12,285 bases of DNA from Actinomycetes bacterium (lineage in GTDB: Bacteria > Actinomycetota > Acidimicrobiia > Acidimicrobiales > Microtrichaceae), in the NCBI GenBank assembly GCA_023450775.1, contig JAEXGP010000191.1, positions 1-12,285 on the forward strand. Direction: 5' to 3'. The notes under the pieces are model-generated. The model did no database searches. It saw only the letters and a program-made list of their open reading frames with translations, and was not told the origin of the DNA. Below, one piece after another: positions 1-6,266 of the stretch (position 1 is the first letter of the stretch; each line of letters opens with the position of its first letter). The position numbers were made by a program, and so were the translations under genes.

Positions 1-370
1 TCCGGGGCAGGTGGCGCAGCTTCTGCTCGTGCGTGCCGAAGTCGACGAGCGTGGCGGCGAGGATGCCCAGGGTGGGGACGTTGAGCGAGAACGGCATGTC
101 GTAGGGCACCGACTCCGCGGTGAAGGCACGCTGGTGCTCGGGGCTCAGGCCCAGCCCGCCGTACTCGGCGGGGAAGCAGATCCCGGCGAAGCCGCCCTCC
201 CACAGCAGGGCCTGCAGGCACCGCTCCTTGTCCCGCCGCTCGTCGCCGCGGTCGTTCCAGTCGTCGCCCCGTCGGGGCATGTGGGCGTCCAGCCAGTCCC
301 GTGCCCGGGCGCGGAACTCGTCCACCGGCTCGACGTCGGCCACCACGGGGTCCGCCTCCTCGACGCTCAC
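1..370 (-). CDS. Acyl-CoA dehydrogenase, N-terminal part (runs off left edge)
   Basis: This is the N-terminal 123 codons of a probable FAD-dependent acyl-CoA dehydrogenase, which would desaturate an acyl-CoA at C-alpha/C-beta. After a short acidic leader the protein reads VDEFRARARDWLDAHMP, then contains GICFPAEYGGLGLSPEHQ and a stretch ending TLVDFGTHEQKLRHLP. These are typical of the helical N-terminal domain of full-length ACADs. The GTG start at 370-368 overlaps the TGA of the upstream dehydrogenase (GTGA, 367-370), so the two are translationally coupled; a GGAG lies 8 bases upstream. The FAD-binding and catalytic parts lie beyond position 1, so activity cannot be judged. Adjacent coupled ACAD genes commonly encode the two subunits of an alpha2beta2 enzyme (for example FadE28-FadE29 of cholesterol degradation), and I infer this one is the catalytic partner of the gene at 367-1476. 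Family assignment is secure; substrate is unknown. Confidence 0.88.
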   Translation of the reverse strand, partial: MSVEEADPVVADVEPVDEFRARARDWLDAHMPRRGDDWNDRGDERRDKERCLQALLWEGGFAGICFPAEYGGLGLSPEHQRAFTAESVPYDMPFSLNVPTLGILAATLVDFGTHEQKLRHLPR

Positions 371-1476
371 GGCGCCGTCTCCAGCAGCCGGCCGGCGATG
401 CGTTCGGCGTGCTCCTCGGGCGTGCCGTGCGACGCGCGGTTCACCGTGACCCGGCGGAGGTAGAGGTGCAGATCGTGCTCCCACGTGATGCCGATGCCGC
501 CGTGGAGCTGGATGCAGTCCTGGACCAGCTCGGTGGCGTGCGGACCGATCCAGGCCTTGGCTGCGCTCACCACCTCGGCGGCGTCGGGCGTGGACAGGGC
601 CATCGCCCGGGTCGCGGCCGTGGCGATCGCGTGCGACGCCTCCAGCCACATCTTCTCGTCGGCCATGCGGTGCTTGAGCGCCTGGTAGGAGGCGAGCGGA
701 CGGCCGAAGGACCAGCGGTCGCCCAGGTACTCCAGCGTCATGGCGAACACGCGGTCGATCGCGCCGACCGTCTCGGCGCACTGGATGGTGGCCGCCAGGT
801 CGCGCTGGCGGGCGACGCTGGCGCGCACGTCGCCGCGGTCGTCCAGGATCGCGCCGTCGTCGACGACGGCACCGTCGAGCTCCACCCGGGCGTGGCGGCG
901 CACCAGGTCGAGCCCCTCGAGCGGCGTGATCGTGACGCCGGGCCGATCCGAGCGCAGCAGCACCTGCGCCGGTCCGTCGAGCGTCTGCACGCCGACGAGC
1001 AGGTGCGTCGCCGAGACCGCGGCCTCGACCGGTGCGCACGTGCCGTGCAGCTCCAACCGGCCGTCCGACCGACGGCGGCCGTCCACGTGGTGCGGTCCGC
1101 ACCACGCCGCGACCTGGGACCCGTCGAGCAGTCCGGGCAGGACCTCGGCCCGCTGCTGGGAAGTGCCCAGACGTCCCACGGCGTCCGCGACCACGCTGAC
1201 GGGTCCGAGCGGTCCCGGCGCCACGAGCCGGCCCATCTCCTCGGCGACGAGCACCAGGTCGAACAGGCCGTGATCGGACAGCGAGCCGCCGCCGTCGGCC
1301 TCGGGCACCAGCAGCGACGTCCAACCGAGCTCGGCGCCGCGGCGCCACACCGCTCGGTCGAACCCGTCGGGGTCGTGCTCCAGCGCCCGGGTGGCGGGGA
1401 CGGGGCACTCGGCGTCGAGGAACCGCCGGGTGGTCGCGACGAACGCCTCCTGCTCGGCGCTCAACTGCAGGTCCAA
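367..1476 (-). CDS. Acyl-CoA dehydrogenase, probable non-catalytic subunit of a heteromeric enzyme
   Basis: The 369-residue protein has ACAD organisation: helical N-domain (LDLQLSAEQEAFVATTRRFL, residues 1-20), a poorly conserved middle beta domain, and a C-terminal helical domain with WSFGRPLASYQALKHRMAD (255-273) and QLHGGIGITWEHDLHLYLRR (323-342), the FAD/dimer-interface motifs. The start is set at TTG 1476, because GAGGTGGAGGGG (1490-1479) is a strong ribosome-binding site just upstream. The open frame continues to 1641 but encodes only Arg/Pro/Gly-rich sequence. Key acids appear missing: the MCAD-type glutamate position near the C-terminus reads SHGT instead of YEGT, and the alternative position on helix G reads ARQRD without Glu. 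This suggests a structural subunit that needs the partner encoded by the overlapping downstream gene. It is the first gene of a minus-strand operon, divergent from the amidohydrolase at 1653. The family is clear; the subunit role is inferred. Confidence 0.87.
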   Translation of the reverse strand: MDLQLSAEQEAFVATTRRFLDAECPVPATRALEHDPDGFDRAVWRRGAELGWTSLLVPEADGGGSLSDHGLFDLVLVAEEMGRLVAPGPLGPVSVVADAVGRLGTSQQRAEVLPGLLDGSQVAAWCGPHHVDGRRRSDGRLELHGTCAPVEAAVSATHLLVGVQTLDGPAQVLLRSDRPGVTITPLEGLDLVRRHARVELDGAVVDDGAILDDRGDVRASVARQRDLAATIQCAETVGAIDRVFAMTLEYLGDRWSFGRPLASYQALKHRMADEKMWLEASHAIATAATRAMALSTPDAAEVVSAAKAWIGPHATELVQDCIQLHGGIGITWEHDLHLYLRRVTVNRASHGTPEEHAERIAGRLLETAP

Positions 1477-1507
1477 CGCCCCTCCACCTCGCTCGGCTGC
1501 GGCTCCA

Positions 1508-1523
1508 CGACGCCTCGGCGTCG
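1508..1523 (-). promoter_or_regulatory. Inverted repeat in the leader of the ACAD pair
   Basis: Seven-base arms CGACGCC/GGCGTCG are separated by two bases, between the intergenic motif and the TTG start at 1476. As minus-strand RNA it would form a six-pair stem CGACGC/GCGTCG with a CGAG loop, about 32 bases before the start codon. It could be a 5'-leader hairpin or a protein-binding palindrome. Short GC palindromes arise easily in DNA of this composition, so the functional claim is weak. Confidence 0.25.
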
Positions 1524-1550
1524 CGGCCCTCCCTCCCCGGTGGACCGGAG

Positions 1551-1577
1551 TGTAAGGTCTTCTAACAGCGATGTCAC
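1551..1577. promoter_or_regulatory. Candidate operator/promoter element in divergent region 1477-1652
   Basis: The 176-base divergent gap between the ACAD pair and the amidohydrolase holds one clearly AT-richer patch. TGTAAGGTCTTCTAACA (1551-1567) is an imperfect inverted repeat with half-sites TGTAAG and CTAACA. On the minus strand 1577-1561 reads GTGACATCGCTGTTAGA, which matches 14 of 17 bases of GTGACGTGGCCGTTAGA at 7639-7655, in the other divergent region. In both places a CAC and CGGTCC follow within about 20 bases. A TetR-family operator serving both promoters is the simplest idea. A promoter -10 region is an alternative, but I found no matching -35 at normal spacing. The rest of the gap shows only the palindrome at 1508-1523. 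Confidence 0.4.
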
Positions 1578-1652
1578 CTCTTGGTCCGGCCGCCGGTCCC
1601 GGGCCGCGGCGGCATCCGCCGAACCGAGCGGTCCGCACCAACGGGGGTCCAC

Positions 1653-2846
1653 ATGCCGACTCGTCAGCTCGACTTCGAGGTGTTCGACGCCGACAACCAC
1701 ATGTACGAGACCCCCGACGCGCTCACGCGGCACCTGCCCGACGAGTACGCCGGCGTCGTCCGCTACGTCCAGGTCGACGGCCGGACCAAGATCGCGGTGG
1801 CCGGGCGGATCAGCGAGTACATCCCCAACCCCACCTTCGAACGGGTCGCCGCTCCCGGAGCGCAGGAGGAGTACTTCCGTCACGGCAACCCCGAGGGCAA
1901 GAGCCGCCGCGAGATCATGGGCCGCGCGATCGAGTCGATCCCCGCGTTCCGCGAGCCGGGCCCGCGGCTGGCGCTGATGGACGAGCAGGGGATCGACCGG
2001 GCGCTCATGTGGCCCACGCTCGCGAGCCTGGTCGAGGAGCGGCTGCGCGACGACCCCGACGCCATCCACGCGGTGGTCCACGCCCTGAACCGCTGGATGC
2101 ACGACGAGTGGACGTTCGACTACGAGCACCGCATCTTCGCCGTGCCCGTCGTGACCCTGCCGATCGTCGAGCGCGCCATCGAGGAGCTCGAGTGGGTCGT
2201 CGAACGGGGCGCCCGGATCATCCTGGTGCGTCCGGCGCCGGTGCCGGGGCTCCGTGGTCCCCGGTCGTTCGCGCTGCCCGAGTTCGACCCGTTCTGGCGC
2301 CTGGTCGAGGAGGCGGACGTGGTCGTGGGGATGCACGCCTCCGACAGCGGCTACCAGCGCTACCTCAACGAGTGGGAGGGCATCCGGGAGGGCGAGTTCA
2401 CGCCGTTCCGCGGCGGCTCCGGCTTCGCCGCCATCATCGGCGGCCAGCACCGGGAGATCACCGACACGGTCGCCTCCGCCGTCGGCCACGGGCTCTGCAC
2501 CCGGTTCCCGCGGCTCAAGATCGTGCCGGTCGAGAACGGCAGCGGGTGGGTGCGGCCGCTCGTCGAGGACATGCGCAACGCCTACGAGTTCAACCCCCAC
2601 GTGTTCGACGAGGACCCGGTCGAGGTGCTGCGGCGCAACGTGTACGTCCACCCGTTCCACGAGGACGACACGCCGGGTCTGATCGACGTGATCGGGGTCG
2701 ACAACGTGGTCTTCGGGTCGGACTTCCCGCACCCCGAGGGCATGGCGGACCCCCTCAGCTTCGTGGACGAGCTCAGCGGATGCCCGCCCGACGCGGTGGC
2801 CAAGGTCATGGGCGGCAACCTGAGCCGCCTGATGAACGTGGCCTGA
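1653..2846 (+). CDS. Metal-dependent amidohydrolase (amidohydrolase_2 family)
   Basis: The 397-residue TIM-barrel protein belongs to the amidohydrolase_2 superfamily (COG2159-like), whose members hydrolyse C-N or C-C/C-O bonds or decarboxylate aromatic acids. Candidate metal and active-site residues fall in the expected order: DADNHMYE (12-19, with His16 and Glu19) at the first strand, MHAS His228, VPVENG Glu294, and GSDFPHPEG Asp357. The ATG at 1653 is chosen because family similarity begins at LDFEVFDADNH and a GGGGG precedes it; upstream frame 1581-1652 looks like non-coding composition. There is no signal peptide, so it is probably cytosolic. It leads a plus-strand unit with the acyl-CoA synthetase 97 bases downstream, suggesting action on a substrate or product of the CoA pathway. 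The actual reaction cannot be deduced. It is diverged from the second amidohydrolase at 6263-7552, so the two are unlikely to be simple duplicates. Confidence 0.88.
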   Translation: MPTRQLDFEVFDADNHMYETPDALTRHLPDEYAGVVRYVQVDGRTKIAVAGRISEYIPNPTFERVAAPGAQEEYFRHGNPEGKSRREIMGRAIESIPAFREPGPRLALMDEQGIDRALMWPTLASLVEERLRDDPDAIHAVVHALNRWMHDEWTFDYEHRIFAVPVVTLPIVERAIEELEWVVERGARIILVRPAPVPGLRGPRSFALPEFDPFWRLVEEADVVVGMHASDSGYQRYLNEWEGIREGEFTPFRGGSGFAAIIGGQHREITDTVASAVGHGLCTRFPRLKIVPVENGSGWVRPLVEDMRNAYEFNPHVFDEDPVEVLRRNVYVHPFHEDDTPGLIDVIGVDNVVFGSDFPHPEGMADPLSFVDELSGCPPDAVAKVMGGNLSRLMNVA

Positions 2847-2847
2847 G

Positions 2848-2867
2848 CCGTCCGGGCGGTCGGACGG
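2848..2867 (+). terminator. Stem-loop after the amidohydrolase, terminator-like but without a T tract
   Basis: A perfect seven-base inverted repeat, CCGTCCG/CGGACGG with a six-base loop GGCGGT, begins one base after the stop codon. No T-run follows (TGGGGTCG). It could be a weak intrinsic terminator, an mRNA-stabilising 3' hairpin, or an attenuator lowering expression of the ligase gene. The remainder of the 97-base gap shows only the ribosome-binding site of the next gene. Confidence 0.35.
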
Positions 2868-2943
2868 TGGGGTCGAGGGGGCAGACGTCGATGCGGCAGG
2901 ATCTCGACGACACGGGCATCGCGCCGAGGGGGGACCGATCACC

Positions 2944-4593
2944 GTGAGCGACGCGCCGCACTTCCCCGAGTTCACGCCGACGAGCGGCACGCTCGCCCGG
3001 AACTGCGCGGCGCGGTGGGGGGACCGCGACTTCGTCGTGCTGGGCGACGAGCGGCTCACCTACGCCGAGGCCGACTCGCGCTCTGCGTCGCTCGCCCGCG
3101 GCCTGCTCGCGAGCGGGGTGGGCAAGGGCTCGCGCGTCGGCCTGCTCGCACCCAACGGGCCGGACTGGGTGGTCGCCTGGCTCGCGGCCACCCGGATCGG
3201 GTCGGTCGTGGCGCTGCTCAACACGTACAGCAAGGCCGAGGCGTTGGGCAGGACCGTCCGCCACGCGGACATGTCGCTGCTGCTCACGGCCGGGTCACAC
3301 CTGGGCCACGACTACCTCGACCGGCTGGAGCAGGCGGCGCCGGGCCTGGCCGGCCAGGACCACGAGCGGATCATGGTCCGCTCCCACCCGTACCTCCGCA
3401 GCGTGTGGACCTGGGGCGCCGCCGCCCGGCCGTGGTGCGGCGACGTGGTGGGGCTGCACGAGCGGGGGGAGGACGTGGACGCCGCGCTCCTGGACGAGGT
3501 GGAGCAGGAGGTCCGTCCCTCGGACCCGATGGTCGTCGTCTACTCGTCGGGCAGCACCGCGGAGCCGAAGGGCGCGATCCACGGCCACGGCGCCACCGTC
3601 CGCCACGCGCACAACCTGAGCCGCATGCGCGACCTCCGCTCGGACGACGTGATCTACACGCCCATGCCGCTGTTCTGGGTCGGAGGCTTCAGCTTCACGC
3701 TCGTGGCGGCCATGCACGTCGGCGCGACGCTCGTGTTCGATGAGCAGTTCGAGCCCGGCGCGACGCTGGCGCTCATCGAGCGCGAGCGCGTCACGCAGGT
3801 CCTCGGATGGCCGCACATGGCCCGGGCGCTGGTCGACCACCCCACGTTCGCCACCCGCGACCTGTCCTCGGTCCGCAGCGGCAGCCTGAACGCGCTGCTG
3901 CCCCAGTCCGAGCAGGCCGGCGCGGACGTGCCCCGGCTCAGCTCCCTCGGGATGACCGAGACGCTGGGCCCGCACACCTTCGCGGGACCCGACGACCTGC
4001 CCGAGGGCGACGACGTCAGCTTCGGCCGGTCGGTGCCGGGCGTCGAGCACCGCATCGTCGACCCCGTCACGATGGAAGAGCTGCCCGCCGGCTGCGACGG
4101 CGAGGTGTGGGTCCGCGGCTACCCGGTGATGCTCGACGTGCACAAGCGCGAGCGGGCCGACGTCTTCACCGCGGACGGCTGGTACCGCACCGGCGACTCG
4201 GGGCACTTCGACGGCGTCGGCCACCTGCACTTCGCGGGGCGGCTGGGCGACCTCATCAAGACGGCGGGCATGAACGTGACGCCGCTCGACGTCGAGATCG
4301 TGCTCGAGGACCTCCCCGAGGTGTCGCTGGCGTTCGTGACCGGGGTCGACCACCCCGACCGCGGCCAGGACGTCGTCGCAGCGGTGGCCCTCCGCCCGGG
4401 CGATCACCTGGACGAGGAGCAGGTGCGGTCCCGAGCGGCGGAGCGGCTGGCCTCGTACCAGGTGCCCCGCCACGTCGCCGTGTTCGAGGACCAGCAGGCG
4501 CTGCCGTGGCTCGACTCGGGCAAGCTCGACCGTCGCGCCCTGGCGGCCGGGTTGGCCGCCCGCTTCGGCCCGGGGCCGGACGACCCAGGATGA
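2944..4593 (+). CDS. Acyl-CoA synthetase (class I adenylate-forming, AMP-dependent CoA ligase)
   Basis: This 549-residue enzyme would activate a carboxylic acid with ATP to an acyl-adenylate and then to the acyl-CoA, feeding the neighbouring dehydrogenases. All core ANL motifs are visible: A3 P-loop YSSGSTAEPKG (200-210), A5 SLGMTET (334-340), A7 YRTGD (414-418), the hinge/A8 region GRLGDLIKTAGMNV (432-445), and A10 SGKLDRR with catalytic Lys527. Its length is normal for fatty-acid or steroid-acid CoA ligases (FadD type). The GTG start at 2944 is supported by GAGGGGGGA (2926-2934) nine bases upstream and by the position of the first conserved block, LTYAEADSRS. It follows the amidohydrolase on the same strand and is convergent with the thiolase-fold gene, separated from it by only 39 bases. 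Substrate class (fatty, aromatic or steroid-type acid) is not decidable from these motifs. Confidence 0.93.
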   Translation: MSDAPHFPEFTPTSGTLARNCAARWGDRDFVVLGDERLTYAEADSRSASLARGLLASGVGKGSRVGLLAPNGPDWVVAWLAATRIGSVVALLNTYSKAEALGRTVRHADMSLLLTAGSHLGHDYLDRLEQAAPGLAGQDHERIMVRSHPYLRSVWTWGAAARPWCGDVVGLHERGEDVDAALLDEVEQEVRPSDPMVVVYSSGSTAEPKGAIHGHGATVRHAHNLSRMRDLRSDDVIYTPMPLFWVGGFSFTLVAAMHVGATLVFDEQFEPGATLALIERERVTQVLGWPHMARALVDHPTFATRDLSSVRSGSLNALLPQSEQAGADVPRLSSLGMTETLGPHTFAGPDDLPEGDDVSFGRSVPGVEHRIVDPVTMEELPAGCDGEVWVRGYPVMLDVHKRERADVFTADGWYRTGDSGHFDGVGHLHFAGRLGDLIKTAGMNVTPLDVEIVLEDLPEVSLAFVTGVDHPDRGQDVVAAVALRPGDHLDEEQVRSRAAERLASYQVPRHVAVFEDQQALPWLDSGKLDRRALAAGLAARFGPGPDDPG

Positions 4594-4632
4594 ACGGGCG
4601 CCCGAGGCACCGGGACCTGGTCGCCGATCCGG

Positions 4633-5838
4633 TCAGCGGCCGTCGTCGCGGCTGAGCAGCATGGCGCCTGCGATCGGGCCGCCGCCGTTCGCGACCGCGG
4701 CCACGCGCACGTCGCGGCCGGTCACCTGTCGCTCGCCGGCGTCGCCGCGCAGCTGGAGGCACGCCTCGTGCAGGAAGCCGAACCCGTGCAGCCGCCCGGC
4801 CGAGAGCTGGCCCCCATGGGTGTTGAGCGGCAGCTCGCCGTCGAGCGCGATGCGCCCGCCGCCCTCGATGAACGGACCGGACTCGCCGCGCCCGCAGAAC
4901 CCGAGCGCCTCGAGCCAGACCATGGCGAGGAAGCTGTAGCCGTCGTACAGCTCGGCCACGTCCACGTCCGCGGGCCGGAGCTCCGTCCGCTCCCAGAGCT
5001 GCGCCCCGGCGTCCCGGGCCGCCATCGTCGTGAGGTCGTCGAACTGGTCCCAGGACGGCCGGCCGCGCAGCGCCGTGCCGACGGCCTCGACCCGGGCGAC
5101 CGAGTGGTCGACGTCGCGGGCGTGCTCCGCGACGGACACCACGACGGCGGTGGACCCGTCGACCGGGGCGTCGCAGTCGAAGAGGCGGAACGGCGTGGAG
5201 ATCATGCGCGACGCGAAGTAGTCGTCGAGCGTCATCGGCTCGCGGTACACGGCCTTGGGGTTGCGTCCGGCGTTGCGCCGCCCGTTGATCGCGATCATCG
5301 CCATCTGCTCGGGCGTGGTCCCGAACTCGTGGAAGTGCCGCTGTGCGTTGAGGGCCAGCCAGTTCGCGGCCGAGTACGCCCGGAACGGGATCGTCCACTG
5401 CAGCTGGCCGCCCAGGCGGGTCACGCCGCCGCCCGAGGACACCCCGATGCCGGCGCGCCCGCCACCGCCCTGGGCGCTCCCCTCGGTGACCGTCCGGTAC
5501 ACGAGGACGTGGCGGGCCAGGCCCGCGGCCACCGCCATGACGGCGTTGACGACCGCCGCGAGCTGCGCTGCGCCCTCGAGGCCACCCGAGTGCCAGTTCA
5601 GCCGGAGCCGCAGCGCGTCCTGCACCTCGGGCGTGCCGGGGCCGGAGAAGCCGGCCAGACCCGCGCCGGCCCCCGGGTAGGTGCTCAGCCCGTCGATGTC
5701 GGCCGCGGTGAGGCCGGCGTCCTCGATCGCCTCCAGCGCGGCGTCGACGGTGAGCGAGAGTTCGCTCCGGCCCAGCCGCCGGCCCACGTCGGACTGTCCG
5801 ATGCCCGAGATCACCGCCCGCCGCTCGACGTCGGTCAC
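4633..5838 (-). CDS. Thiolase-fold protein, SCP2-thiolase/lipid-transfer type, probably an Ltp2-like aldolase
   Basis: The 401-residue protein has the SCP2-thiolase/Ltp pattern: N-terminal VISGIGQSDVGRRLG, EAIEDAGLTAADIDGLSTYPG (36-56), ELYDGYSFLAMVWLEALGF (296-314), LNTHGGQLSAGRLHGFGF (338-355) and ANGGG near the C-terminus (383-387). Where true thiolases carry the nucleophilic Cys (pattern NNCSTG), this protein reads NWHSGG (81-86), so Claisen chemistry through that residue is unlikely. Ltp2-type retro-aldolases also lack this Cys and act together with a DUF35 protein, and a DUF35 gene lies immediately upstream here. Start GTG 5838 overlaps that gene's TGA (GTGA, 5835-5838), giving coupling and presumably 1:1 complex formation. 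I infer cleavage of a beta-hydroxyacyl-CoA. A non-catalytic or lipid-transfer role remains possible. It is last in the minus-strand operon; no convincing terminator is seen in 4594-4632. Confidence 0.87.
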   Translation of the reverse strand: MTDVERRAVISGIGQSDVGRRLGRSELSLTVDAALEAIEDAGLTAADIDGLSTYPGAGAGLAGFSGPGTPEVQDALRLRLNWHSGGLEGAAQLAAVVNAVMAVAAGLARHVLVYRTVTEGSAQGGGGRAGIGVSSGGGVTRLGGQLQWTIPFRAYSAANWLALNAQRHFHEFGTTPEQMAMIAINGRRNAGRNPKAVYREPMTLDDYFASRMISTPFRLFDCDAPVDGSTAVVVSVAEHARDVDHSVARVEAVGTALRGRPSWDQFDDLTTMAARDAGAQLWERTELRPADVDVAELYDGYSFLAMVWLEALGFCGRGESGPFIEGGGRIALDGELPLNTHGGQLSAGRLHGFGFLHEACLQLRGDAGERQVTGRDVRVAAVANGGGPIAGAMLLSRDDGR

Positions 5839-6266
5839 GACGCCCCCGCCTCGTCGGGGTGGCGGTCGGGCACGAACACCGGGATCCACACGTCGTCGTG
5901 GTGCTCGAAGGTGACGCGGACCGCCATGCCGATCGCCACGTCCGTGGGATCGCAGCCGACGACGTTGGTGGTGAGCCGGAGTCCGGGCTGCTCCTCCAGC
6001 TCCACGACCGCGATCGACCACGGATCGGCGGAGCCGTCCCACGGATGGTGGTTGACCGTGCACGACACGACCGTGGCTCGACCGCTGACGGGCCGGGGCG
6101 CCACGTCGCGGCCACCGCAGTCGGGGCACCGCGGCGTGGGCGGGTGCAGCCACGTCCCGCAGTCGTCGCAGCGGAGGAACCGCAGCACGCCGTCGCGGCC
6201 CGACGTCCAGAAGAACCGGTTGTCGTCGTCGAGGACCGGCAGGACGCGGAACGGCGCGTCGCTCAC
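5835..6266 (-). CDS. DUF35 Zn-ribbon/OB-fold protein (acyl-CoA-associated)
   Basis: The 143-residue protein has the complete DUF35 layout. An N-terminal helix with DDDNRFFW (13-20) is followed by a rubredoxin-like Zn ribbon with Cys33/Cys36 (CDDCG) and Cys47/Cys50 (CPDCGG), then an OB-fold with SGRATVVSCTVNHHPW (61-76), DPWSIAVVELEE (81-92) and IGMAVRVTFEHHDD (112-125). DUF35 proteins act as partners of thiolase-fold enzymes; in cholesterol degradation the DUF35 domain of ChsH2 is required by the aldolase Ltp2. The start is GTG 6266, overlapping the amidohydrolase stop as GTGA (6263-6266). No good ribosome-binding site precedes it, so translation probably depends on coupling. The gene lies between an amidohydrolase and the thiolase-fold gene, and it encodes DUF35 alone with no MaoC/hydratase domain fused. 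I am confident of the family and fairly confident that its partner is the downstream protein. Confidence 0.9.
   Translation of the reverse strand: MSDAPFRVLPVLDDDNRFFWTSGRDGVLRFLRCDDCGTWLHPPTPRCPDCGGRDVAPRPVSGRATVVSCTVNHHPWDGSADPWSIAVVELEEQPGLRLTTNVVGCDPTDVAIGMAVRVTFEHHDDVWIPVFVPDRHPDEAGAS

Noticed and set aside
1477..1641. N-terminal extension of the ACAD gene up to 1641
   Set aside because: Adds 55 low-complexity Arg/Gly/Pro residues before normal ACAD sequence, and would run through the operator-like patch; TTG 1476 has a strong ribosome-binding site.
301..1977. Long plus-strand open frame across the ACAD gene and the divergent intergenic region
   Set aside because: Composition is Arg/Pro/Gly-rich with no recognisable domain, and it lies antisense to a clear ACAD. 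Long spurious frames are expected at this GC content.
1461..3059. Long minus-strand open frame opposite the first amidohydrolase
   Set aside because: Val/Asp/His/Arg-rich shadow translation with no motifs; the plus strand encodes a well-conserved enzyme here.
4594..4632. Bidirectional terminator between the convergent ligase and thiolase-fold genes
   Set aside because: Contains a CGGGCGCCCG palindrome (4595-4604) with no loop and no T-run; not enough to call a terminator.
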